This document shows, piece by piece, positions 55,727 through 64,000 of a stretch of 64,000 nt of DNA. The notes beneath the pieces are model-generated. The model ran no database searches. It was given only the letters and a program-made list of their open reading frames with translations, and was not told where the DNA came from. Numbering within the stretch: position 1 is the stretch's first letter; the number at the start of each line of letters is the position of its first letter. The position numbers were made by a program, and so were the translations under genes. The stretch spans positions 38,111 through 102,110 of the forward strand of contig NZ_JABJVV010000019.1 of the NCBI RefSeq assembly GCF_013155545.1, read 5' to 3'. The DNA is from Caenimonas soli (GTDB lineage Bacteria; Pseudomonadota; Gammaproteobacteria; Burkholderiales; Burkholderiaceae_C).

Positions 55727-56832
55727 AAATCACCGACGTCACGCTGACGCTGTTCGGCTGGGACGACATCCCGGCCACCAGCTACGGCGCCCACACCGGA
55801 CGCTTCTCCGGCGCAACCCGGCTCGGCCTGCTGGAGATCAGCACCGACCAGGGCATCGTCGGCCACGCCTTCCTGGGATCGGCTTTCTACGCGGCGGACA
55901 TGGACGGCGCCAGCCTCATCCGCTACCTCAAGCCCATCCTGGTGGGCCAGAACCCGCTGGACCGGGAGCGCCTGTACAAGGCGATGTGGAAGCGCGTGCG
56001 CACCACCACCGTCCGCTCCATCGGGGCCGTGGACATCGCGCTGTGGGACATCGCGGGCAAGGCCGCCGGCCTGCCGATCCACCAGCTGCTGGGTTCCTTT
56101 CGCGACCGCGTGCCGGCCTACATCAGTTCGGCCGTGCTGGCCAGCCCGCAGGCCTATGCGGAGGAAGCGCAGCACTACAAGTCGCTCAAGCTGGCGGCCT
56201 ACAAGATCCATCCGCCGCAGGCCTGGCGCGAGGACATCAAGGTCTGCGAAAAGGTGCGCGAGGCGGTGGGCGACGACTACCTGCTGATGCTCGATTCGGT
56301 CTGGAGCTACGACTACGCGGCGGCGCTGCGCGTGGGCCAGGCCATTCAGGACCTGGGCTACTACTGGTATGAAGATCCGCTGGCGGATGCCGACATCTAC
56401 AACTACCTCGAATTGCGCAAGAAGCTGCACATTCCGATCATGGCCACCGAGTACCCGGCCGGCGGCCTGGATTCGTATGCGCCCTGGATCAAGGAGAGGG
56501 CGACGGATTTCCTGCGCGGCGACGTTGCCGTGAAGGGCGGCATCACCACGCTAGTCAAGGCTGCCCACCTCGCGGAAGCCTTTCACCTGAACTATGAACT
56601 GCATCACGGCGGCAACTCGCTCAACAACTTCGCCAATCTGCACGTGATCATGGCGATCCAGAACACGGAGTTCTTCGAAGTCCTGCTGCCTTCGGAATCG
56701 CAGAAATACGGCCTGGTCCAGGACATCGAAATCGACGGCGACGGTATGGTCCACGCACCGACCGGACCGGGCCTCGGCGCGCAGATCGACTTCGAGCTGA
56801 TCGCGCGCAAGAAGGTCGGGGTGCTGGCCTAG
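55723..56832 (+). CDS. Enolase-superfamily enzyme (paralog D, divergent active site)
   Basis: 369 residues from the ATG at 55723. The usual K-x-K is K161-I-H163. Metal ligands D191, E217 and E243 are plausible. A His pair (H294, H295) in E-L-H-H-G-G-N-S takes the place of the MR His. It forms a different branch from A-C, perhaps a dehydratase acting on a D-configured acid. Last gene of the operon; it converges with the ligase gene with a four-base overlap. Confidence 0.88.
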   Translation: MKITDVTLTLFGWDDIPATSYGAHTGRFSGATRLGLLEISTDQGIVGHAFLGSAFYAADMDGASLIRYLKPILVGQNPLDRERLYKAMWKRVRTTTVRSIGAVDIALWDIAGKAAGLPIHQLLGSFRDRVPAYISSAVLASPQAYAEEAQHYKSLKLAAYKIHPPQAWREDIKVCEKVREAVGDDYLLMLDSVWSYDYAAALRVGQAIQDLGYYWYEDPLADADIYNYLELRKKLHIPIMATEYPAGGLDSYAPWIKERATDFLRGDVAVKGGITTLVKAAHLAEAFHLNYELHHGGNSLNNFANLHVIMAIQNTEFFEVLLPSESQKYGLVQDIEIDGDGMVHAPTGPGLGAQIDFELIARKKVGVLA

Positions 56833-57917
56833 CCGGTGCGCCCCCCGGGCCGGAACACCTTCTCCAACTCGAAAGGCGTCGTGACTTCGAGCTGGTCGTA
56901 ACGGCAATCCTGCGGCGGCTTGTCCGGGCGCCAGCGCAGGAAGACGGCGGCATGGCGGAAGCGGTCGCCCTGCATATGGTCGTATTTCACTTCGCAGACA
57001 CGTTCGGGCCGCAGCGCTTCCCAGGACAAGTCCTTGCCCCCGCTCCAGCGGCTCTGCGCGCCGGGCATCCGGTTCGCGTCGTCGGTGGCGCTGGCCCAGT
57101 CGCGCCAGGGATGGTCCTGCAACGCGTTCTTGCGCAGCGGCGCCAGCTCATCAGCCAGCTGCCGGCGCATGGCGATGGTGAAAGACGACGTGACGCCCAC
57201 GTGCTGCAACATGCCGACCTCGTTGTACAGGCCCAGCAGCAGCGAGCCCACGGCGTCCTTGCTGTCGCGGTACCAGCGAAAGCCGGCGACCACGCAGTCG
57301 GCCGTCCGGACGTGCTTGATCTTGAGCATGGTGCGCTTGCCCGGCTGGTAGGTCGCGGCTTCGGGCTTGGCGATCACGCCATCCAGGCCGGCGCCCTCGA
57401 AGCGCTTGAGCCAATCCTCGGCCTCCGAGCGGTCGCGCGTCATGGGCGTGAGGTACACCGGCTTGGGGATCTGGCCCAGCAGCCGCTCCAGCCGGATGCG
57501 CCGCTCCGCCTGGGGCAGCTCCATCGTCGAACGCCCGCCCGCTGCCAGCAGATCGAAGGCCACGAAGGATGCCGGTGTTTCGCTGGCCAGCTTGGCCACG
57601 CGCGAGGAGGCCGGGTGCAGGCGCTGCTGCAAGGCGTCGAAGTCCAGCCCGCGGGCGCCGGCGACGACGATCTCGCCGTCGATGACGCAGCCCTTGGGCA
57701 GCGACTGCGCAAGCGCCCGCTCGAGTTCGGGGAAGTAGCGATTCAAAGGTTTGAGATCCCGGCTCTGGATGTAGACCTCGTCGCCATTGCGAAAGACGAT
57801 GGCGCGAAAGCCGTCCCATTTGGGCTCGAACAGGAAGCCCTCCTGCTGCGGAAGCTCATCCGCGATCTTCGCGAGCATGGGCTCTATCGGTGGGGTCGTC
57901 GTGGGGGTGGCAGCCAT
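56829..57917 (-). CDS. ATP-dependent DNA ligase (LigC-like)
   Basis: 362 residues from the ATG at 57917. Nucleotidyl Lys33 in E-P-K-W-D-G-F-R, then S-R-D, D-G-E-I-V, G-L-D-G-V-I-A-K and W-x-K-I-K (K-I-K-H-V). A nucleotidyltransferase plus an OB domain (about 215-320) make a compact ligase without nuclease or primase domains. It could act in repair of nicks. No Ku gene is near. Converges with paralog D. Confidence 0.88.
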   Translation of the reverse strand: MAATPTTTPPIEPMLAKIADELPQQEGFLFEPKWDGFRAIVFRNGDEVYIQSRDLKPLNRYFPELERALAQSLPKGCVIDGEIVVAGARGLDFDALQQRLHPASSRVAKLASETPASFVAFDLLAAGGRSTMELPQAERRIRLERLLGQIPKPVYLTPMTRDRSEAEDWLKRFEGAGLDGVIAKPEAATYQPGKRTMLKIKHVRTADCVVAGFRWYRDSKDAVGSLLLGLYNEVGMLQHVGVTSSFTIAMRRQLADELAPLRKNALQDHPWRDWASATDDANRMPGAQSRWSGGKDLSWEALRPERVCEVKYDHMQGDRFRHAAVFLRWRPDKPPQDCRYDQLEVTTPFELEKVFRPGGRTG

Positions 57918-57967
57918 CCCGCGTTGTAACAGCCGCCCCCAAGACGTGGCTGACGGCGGCCTTCGCT

Positions 57968-57995
57968 TTGCGAGGTCATCCGATTTCCCTATAAT
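57968..57995 (+). promoter_or_regulatory. Promoter of the ahcY operon
   Basis: TTGCGA at 57968-57973, a 16-base spacer and a perfect TATAAT at 57990-57995. Transcription would start about 58001-58003, directly before the riboswitch. Confidence 0.75.
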
Positions 57996-58003
57996 TGCGG
58001 CCA

Positions 58004-58135
58004 TCCGAGGAGCGTTGCAGCGCCACAAGGCGTGAGGCTCGGATTCATCGCAACGACGCTCACCCACTGTTCCGTGAGGTGAGCACTGCCGCAGGCACCC
58101 CGCCATCAGGCCGCCAGCTTTACCCGGACAGTGGT
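58004..58135 (+). promoter_or_regulatory. SAH riboswitch and expression platform
   Basis: The aptamer spans about 58004-58062. GAGCG at 58010-58014 pairs with CGCTC at 58057-58061 (P1), CGCC at 58021-58024 pairs with GGCG at 58029-58032 around ACAA, and CCGAG at 58005-58009 matches CTCGG at 58038-58042, as in the pseudoknot of SAH riboswitches. The order and conserved bases fit the SAH class. Downstream, GCTCACC at 58058-58064 can pair with GGTGAGC at 58078-58084, which would break P1, and CCACTGT at 58064-58070 can pair with ACAGTGG at 58128-58134. SAH binding is expected to switch on ahcY. Confidence 0.88.
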
Positions 58136-58159
58136 CCCGAAATTTGTTTTGGAGCCACC

Positions 58160-59593
<1,434 letters not shown>

Positions 59594-59596
59594 GCG

Positions 59597-60352
59597 ATGA
59601 TGCGCGCCGACCAACTGCTCGTTGAACGAGGCCTGGCGAGTTCGCGCTCGCAGGCCCAGCGCCTGATCGCCTCGGGCGTGCGCTGGCTCGATCGCGGGGG
59701 CTGGAAGGCCGTGGGCAAGAACGGCGACGAGTTGCCGCCCGAGGCCGAGATCGAATTGCTCGACCTCGCCGAGGCGCGCTACGTTTCGCGCGGCGGCCTC
59801 AAGCTCGAAGGCGCCTTGAAGGCCAGCAGCGTCCAGGTCGCCGGCAAGGTCTGCCTGGACGTGGGCCAGTCCACCGGCGGCTTCTCCGATTGCCTGCTGC
59901 AACTCGGCGCCGCCCGCGTGGTGGGCGTCGATGTGGGGCAGGGGCAATTGCACGACAAGCTGCGCCACGACCCGCGCGTGATCGCGATCGAGAAACTCAA
60001 CGCGCGCGAGTTGTCCTCCGAACAGGTGGGTGACGAGTTCGACTTCGTGACGGGCGACCTCTCCTTTATTTCATCGACGCTGGTGCTGCCGGCATTGGTG
60101 CCATTGCTCAAGGTTGGTGGTGACCTGCTGATGCTGATCAAGCCGCAGTTCGAGTTGCAGCCGGGCCAGGTTGGCAAGCGCGGCATCGTCACCGACCCGG
60201 CGCTCTATGCCGTGGTCGAGCAGCGCTTGCGCGACTGCTGCGCCTCGCTTGGCTTGCAGGTGCGGGGCTGGTACGACAGCCCGGTGGCCGGGGGCGACGG
60301 CAACCGCGAATTTTTCGTGTACGCAATCAAAGAACAAGAAGGCACAGCATGA
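59597..60352 (+). CDS. tlyA: TlyA-family rRNA 2'-O-methyltransferase-like
   Basis: 251 residues from the ATG at 59597 (ATGATG). N-terminal S4 RNA-binding domain (residues 1-60), then an FtsJ-type methyltransferase with L-D-V-G-Q-S-T-G-G-F, in which Gln replaces the common Ala, then G-V-D-V-G-Q-G-Q-L. It likely methylates rRNA with SAM, making SAH for ahcY. Starts three bases after the ahcY stop. Confidence 0.88.
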   Translation: MMRADQLLVERGLASSRSQAQRLIASGVRWLDRGGWKAVGKNGDELPPEAEIELLDLAEARYVSRGGLKLEGALKASSVQVAGKVCLDVGQSTGGFSDCLLQLGAARVVGVDVGQGQLHDKLRHDPRVIAIEKLNARELSSEQVGDEFDFVTGDLSFISSTLVLPALVPLLKVGGDLLMLIKPQFELQPGQVGKRGIVTDPALYAVVEQRLRDCCASLGLQVRGWYDSPVAGGDGNREFFVYAIKEQEGTA

Positions 60353-61176
60353 ACCTTCCGATCAGCCTGGAATTCTTCCCGCCCAAGACGCCCGAAGGCG
60401 CGGCCAAGCTGCGCATCGCCCGCCAGTCGCTTTATGAACTCAAGCCCGAGTTCTGCTCGGTGACTTACGGTGCCGGTGGTTCGACGCAGGAAGGCACTTT
60501 CGGCACGGTCTCCGAAATCCTGGCCGAAGGTGTCGATGCCGCCGCGCATTTCTCCTGCGTGGGAGCCACGCACGACAAGGTGCGGCAGGAACTGGCCCAA
60601 CTCAAGGCTATGGGGGTCAAGCGCCTGGTGGCGCTGCGCGGCGACCTGCCGAGCGGGTACGGCATGGGCGGCGAGTTTCATTACGCGAGCGACCTGGTGG
60701 CCTTCATCCGCGCCGAAACCGGTAACGACTTCCGCATCGAGGTCGCCTGCTACCCCGAGATCCATCCGCAGGCCCGCTCGGCCGAGGCCGACCTGCAGGC
60801 CTATGCGATCAAAGTGCGCGCGGGCGCCGATTCCGCGATCACCCAGTACTTCTACAACGCCGATGCCTATTTCCGATTCGTCGAGGAAGCGGATCGGCTG
60901 GGCCTGCATGTTCCGGTGGTGCCGGGCGTCATGCCGATCACCAACTCCTCCCAGCTCATGCGTTTTTCCGACGCCTGCGGCGCCGAGATTCCGCGTTGGA
61001 TCCGCCTGCGGCTGCAAGGCTTCGGCGACGACAGCGCCTCGATCAAGTCCTTTGGCCTGGACGTGGTGACGGCGCTCTGCGAACAACTGCAGGCGGGGGG
61101 TGCGCCCGGCATCCATTTCTACACGATGAACCAGGCGGCCGCCACGGTCGAGATCTGCAAGCGGCTGGGCTGGTGA
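60349..61176 (+). CDS. metF: Methylenetetrahydrofolate reductase
   Basis: 275 residues, overlapping tlyA by ATGA. FAD-dependent TIM-barrel motifs: S-L-E-F-F-P-P-K, S-V-T-Y-G-A-G-G-S-T, A-L-R-G-D and A-C-Y-P-E-I-H. It makes 5-methyl-THF for homocysteine remethylation and completes the SAM-cycle operon. Converges with the LuxR gene, three bases apart. Confidence 0.96.
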   Translation: MNLPISLEFFPPKTPEGAAKLRIARQSLYELKPEFCSVTYGAGGSTQEGTFGTVSEILAEGVDAAAHFSCVGATHDKVRQELAQLKAMGVKRLVALRGDLPSGYGMGGEFHYASDLVAFIRAETGNDFRIEVACYPEIHPQARSAEADLQAYAIKVRAGADSAITQYFYNADAYFRFVEEADRLGLHVPVVPGVMPITNSSQLMRFSDACGAEIPRWIRLRLQGFGDDSASIKSFGLDVVTALCEQLQAGGAPGIHFYTMNQAAATVEICKRLGW

Positions 61177-61179
61177 CGC

Positions 61180-61842
61180 TTACTTCATCGGCGTCCAGCT
61201 TGCCTGGGCGCGCGCCTCGGGCTGGGCGAGGAACGCCTTGAAGCGGCCGCTGCGATTGAGCTTCACGTAGACGCGATGCAGATGCGTCTTCACGGTCTTG
61301 TCGCTGATTTCCAGCTGGCGGCCGATTTCCTTGTTGCTCATGCCGCAACCTATGAGGTGGAGGATCTCTTCTTCGCGCGGGGTCAGCCTGTGCTCCTCGA
61401 CCTCGTTCGCGCTAGTTGAACGGCAAACCTGGCTTTGCAGCGCCTGCAGCAGCGCCATCCGCCCGTACCAGGCGTCACCGTGGAAAACCGAATGCACGGC
61501 CTTGGCCAACAACCACGGTGGACTGGATTTAAGAACGCAGCCACTCGCTCCCTGTTGGATCGACTCGATGATCAGGTCGTCAGTACAGGTGTCGTAGAGC
61601 ATCAACGTGCGGGTGAATCGGCTGACTCGACCGACCAGGGAAACGAGCTGGTGGGTGCTTTCGCCAGCCAGCGAATTTTCCAGCAAAAGCACGTCGGGCT
61701 GCATTCGAGACGCACTTTCAAGCACATGTTCAAGATCGGCAAGCTCACTGTTGATGCCTGTCGGGTCTTGCTGTTCGAGCCCACTGTGCATGGCATGGGC
61801 GAGGCGGCTATCGCCACACGCGATCAGAAGATTGATGGCCAT
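61180..61842 (-). CDS. LuxR/NarL-type regulator with degenerate receiver
   Basis: 220 residues. C-terminal LuxR helix-turn-helix: L-T-P-R-E-E-E-I-L, GMSNKEIGRQLEISDKTVK. The N-terminal receiver-like domain lacks the usual acidic pair (A-C-G-D around residues 8-11) and has Glu55 where the phospho-Asp normally is; the Lys (K105) is kept. It may work without phosphorylation. Divergent from the adhesin gene, so it is a candidate regulator of it. Confidence 0.9.
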   Translation of the reverse strand: MAINLLIACGDSRLAHAMHSGLEQQDPTGINSELADLEHVLESASRMQPDVLLLENSLAGESTHQLVSLVGRVSRFTRTLMLYDTCTDDLIIESIQQGASGCVLKSSPPWLLAKAVHSVFHGDAWYGRMALLQALQSQVCRSTSANEVEEHRLTPREEEILHLIGCGMSNKEIGRQLEISDKTVKTHLHRVYVKLNRSGRFKAFLAQPEARAQASWTPMK

Positions 61843-61945
61843 CGTTCCCTCTCGAATCCAGGGTATTCGTTTGCAATTCGTGTGAGTTTTAAGCAGCGTA
61901 CCAGAGGCTTACCAATGACAAAAGTGGTCTCAGCGGGACAGCAGC

Positions 61946-61955
61946 AAAAAAAAAA
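61946..61955 (+). repeat. A10 homopolymer tract
   Basis: Ten consecutive A bases in the divergent spacer, about 104 bases from the LuxR start and 280 before the adhesin ATG. Slippage there could change promoter spacing; not shown. Confidence 0.7.
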
Positions 61956-62111
61956 CTGGGTAGTCCGTTCGGTGGTGCTCGGCAATCACTGCTCGACGTT
62001 CGATGTGGGAGCTCCTGGTACTCCATGAGGTGTATTTGCGGTGCCCGCTGCGATGTCTATTGTCAAAGGCCATCCCATACACGATCGGACAACCAATCAC
62101 GCGGAGCAGTT

Positions 62112-62204
62112 ATGCGCGTCAAGACCGGCGCGAGTCTGACTGCCGAGAGTGGCGCCTATGCCACGCACCAGTTGATGATCACCGCCCAACGGTCAGGGCC
62201 TTGA
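62112..62204 (+). CDS. Possible 30-residue ORF upstream of the adhesin gene
   Basis: ATG at 62112 preceded by GGAG five bases upstream, stop TGA at 62202-62204, 30 bases before the adhesin ATG. The peptide starts M-R-V-K-T-G-A-S and ends Q-R-S-G-P; it has no signal or motif. It may be a leader peptide or chance. Confidence 0.3.
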   Translation: MRVKTGASLTAESGAYATHQLMITAQRSGP

Positions 62205-62234
62205 TGACCGGGTGTTTTGCAGGAGTAGTACACC

Positions 62235-64000
62235 ATGGCAATCACTATCACCGGAACACTGGTAATCGACGAGACGTCGGGCACGCAAAACCCCGCCGAC
62301 ACCAGCGACAGCAGCGGCAACGACATCGCCGGCGGCGCCGGCGTCTTGCCATCTGAATTCGATGCGGCACTGACCGCGCTAGGCCTGTCGGGCGGCTCGG
62401 CGACGGGCGTTGCGGTGAGTGGCGCCACTGCCGACAACTCGACCGGCACCGCCATGATCACCGGCCTGCCGGCAGACCTCACCGACGTGAGCTTTACCGA
62501 TTCTGCCGGTGCTGCGCTCGATGGAGATGACAGCGGCCTCATGACCACCGACGGGACAAAGGTCTTCCTGTACACCTATTCAGGCGACAACAACGTGCTG
62601 CTCGGCGTCAAGGGCGATGACAACGGCACGCCGAACGATCCTTCGGATGACCTGCCGGTAGCACCGACGGCTGCGGGCGCCGTCATCGTTTTCGCCGCGT
62701 ATCTGGACACTCAGACGGCCGGCGCGGGCGACGCAGGGGCGACGGGTGCCAAGGTCTGGGTGACGCAGTTCGAGTCGATGTTCAATCTCGTCCCGGGTTC
62801 GTCAGCAGCCGCCCACGACGACCCGGTGCAGCCGGACGAGGTGATCTATGTCACGGTCTCCTCGTTGAGCACGTTCTCCTTGGAGGGCGCGCCCTCGGGC
62901 CAGAACCTGTTCCTGATGTACGGAGATCCGAACGACAGCACAAACGACGCAATCGTCGTGACCGCTTCGGATGCCGCGACCGGCGGTACCGTCAATACCG
63001 GCCAGGCCGGTGGCGGCACGACCATTGGCAACTTCAATCAAATGCTGGATGCGGGCGAGGCCCTGACCTTTACCTTCGTGACCGGTGCCAACACCGGCTT
63101 TACCGTGCCCGACCTCACCCAGACCGAGGCGGATAGCGAGGGCAATATTCTGTTCGGGGGCGTCAAGAATGCGACGGCGGCGTCTTTCAAGGTGGTGCAA
63201 ACGCAGCCGGGTAGCAAGGCGGGCACCTTGACGTTCGAATGCTTCACGACCGCCGCTGAACCGGGTGTCGGCTTCATCGCCGGCTATGGCAACGATGGCC
63301 ATGTGGACGTTGACTCGGTGGTGATCAAGAACGCCGCCGGCACCGTGATCGAGAATTCCGATGGATCGGTCAATACCGCGGGCCTCAGTATTGCGATCAC
63401 CGGCGGCGTTGTCACGATCGTCGGCGTCAAGGCCGGCTACACGATCGAATACACGACCGTCGGCAACCACCAACGCGTGGAGATCGGGAACAGCAGCGCA
63501 ACCGGCAAGGGACCGAACGGCGCCGACTTCGACATTGGCGACTTCCAGCTGACCAGCACCCTCGTCACGCCCACCCTGCTGGACGTCCTGGAGTTCCAGG
63601 ATGACGGTCCGAGCGTGGCCTTCGGCAACATCATCGGCACCGGCAGCATCAACCCGCAGTACGGCAACTGGACCTCCAACGCCGGAACCGACGGCATCGC
63701 CCCAGGGGTCACGGGACTGGACATCAATGTGACGGGATTCACGATCGTGCGGCCCAACAGCACGACCGCCACCGGGACGGCCACGTTAGAGCCACTGGCA
63801 GGGTCACCGAATGCGAGCGGCGACTTCCTTTTCAGCGGAACGCTCAGCGCTGACTTCGACAACAACCCAGGCACGACCGACGCGCCGATTAATTACTTCC
63901 TGACGGCATTGGCCAACGGCACCTACAAGCTGGACCTTGTCGAAGGATTTGTCTCCACCACGAGCACCGTGTCGACGATCGATGGATTGACTGCCGGCGG
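62235..64000 (+). CDS. Large repetitive adhesin-like protein, 3' end outside window
   Basis: The ATG at 62235 follows AGGAG. The frame is open to the window end, at least 588 residues. No signal peptide is seen, and the sequence is rich in Gly, Asp, Thr, Asn and Ser with hardly any Cys or Lys. It has a beta-rich style with a L-E-F-Q-D-D-G-P-S stretch, a motif of repeat domains in large RTX-type surface proteins. Such proteins are usually exported by type I secretion with a C-terminal signal, which would be beyond this window. Role in adhesion or biofilm is inferred. Confidence 0.8.
   Translation, partial: MAITITGTLVIDETSGTQNPADTSDSSGNDIAGGAGVLPSEFDAALTALGLSGGSATGVAVSGATADNSTGTAMITGLPADLTDVSFTDSAGAALDGDDSGLMTTDGTKVFLYTYSGDNNVLLGVKGDDNGTPNDPSDDLPVAPTAAGAVIVFAAYLDTQTAGAGDAGATGAKVWVTQFESMFNLVPGSSAAAHDDPVQPDEVIYVTVSSLSTFSLEGAPSGQNLFLMYGDPNDSTNDAIVVTASDAATGGTVNTGQAGGGTTIGNFNQMLDAGEALTFTFVTGANTGFTVPDLTQTEADSEGNILFGGVKNATAASFKVVQTQPGSKAGTLTFECFTTAAEPGVGFIAGYGNDGHVDVDSVVIKNAAGTVIENSDGSVNTAGLSIAITGGVVTIVGVKAGYTIEYTTVGNHQRVEIGNSSATGKGPNGADFDIGDFQLTSTLVTPTLLDVLEFQDDGPSVAFGNIIGTGSINPQYGNWTSNAGTDGIAPGVTGLDINVTGFTIVRPNSTTATGTATLEPLAGSPNASGDFLFSGTLSADFDNNPGTTDAPINYFLTALANGTYKLDLVEGFVSTTSTVSTIDGLTAG

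Larger units (their letters stand above)
61843..62234. other. Regulatory spacer between LuxR regulator and adhesin gene
   Basis: 392 bases, with base composition less GC-rich than the rest. It contains an A10 run at 61946-61955, A/T-rich blocks at both ends and a possible 30-residue ORF at 62112-62204. No clear promoter boxes stand out. Its length suggests regulation of the divergent genes. Confidence 0.6.

Overview
This window is GC-rich, tightly packed bacterial chromosome. The best fit is a betaproteobacterium of the Burkholderiales, probably a Comamonadaceae member near Variovorax, Ramlibacter or Polaromonas. The signs are four tripartite-tricarboxylate (Bug) receptors with no membrane partners nearby, a leucine/isovalerate operon that includes a DUF4126 membrane gene, an SAH riboswitch upstream of ahcY, many ATGA start/stop overlaps, and short GCCCCC/GGGGGC intergenic repeats. 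The taxon is inferred from gene content and style, not from a marker-gene search. I saw no tRNA, rRNA, CRISPR array, transposase or phage gene.

Layout. 0-2.4 kb: the end of an AtuA-family gene, its small AtuA-like partner and a Bug receptor. 2.4-10.5 kb: mostly single housekeeping or accessory genes (MBL hydrolase, a 2OG-Fe(II) oxygenase-like protein, a DsrE protein with a divergent AraC regulator, a Mut7-C protein, a secreted subtilase, a second AraC regulator). 10.6-20.1 kb: a catabolic operon for leucine or a related branched acyl-CoA (carboxylase beta, acyl-CoA dehydrogenase, hydratase, DUF4126, carboxylase alpha, hydroxyacid reductase, HMG-CoA lyase), followed by small genes (YbaK, DUF1289, an HCCA-isomerase-like protein). 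20.1-27.7 kb: a four-gene signalling block on the minus strand (FIST sensor, hybrid kinase, PAS kinase, receiver-kinase). 27.9-31.5 kb: an MHS-type transporter with a large hydrophilic insert, a 53-residue membrane peptide, a branched-chain-amino-acid-type binding protein, and a 103-residue unknown with a 22-codon leader ORF. 31.6-37.4 kb: a double-length UvrA of 1912 residues. 37.5-45.7 kb: a lipoprotein, an acetylpolyamine amidohydrolase-like gene, a GntR regulator divergent from a Bug receptor and a glutamine-amidotransferase-like hydrolase, a HAD phosphatase, an S41 peptidase and release factor 3.

45.7-56.8 kb is the most distinctive region. A GntR regulator and a palindromic operator precede ten same-strand genes: two Bug receptors, four enolase-superfamily (mandelate racemase type) enzymes, a fumarylacetoacetase-family hydrolase, two D-2-hydroxyacid dehydrogenases and a beta-hydroxyacid dehydrogenase. 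It reads as uptake and stepwise dehydration/oxidation of one or more sugar acids or hydroxyacids. The substrate cannot be named from sequence alone.

56.8-61.2 kb carries a stand-alone ATP-dependent DNA ligase and then the SAM-cycle operon ahcY-tlyA-metF, with a clear promoter and an SAH riboswitch. 61.2-64 kb carries a LuxR-type regulator with a degenerate receiver, divergent from the start of a very large adhesin-like gene that runs off the window.
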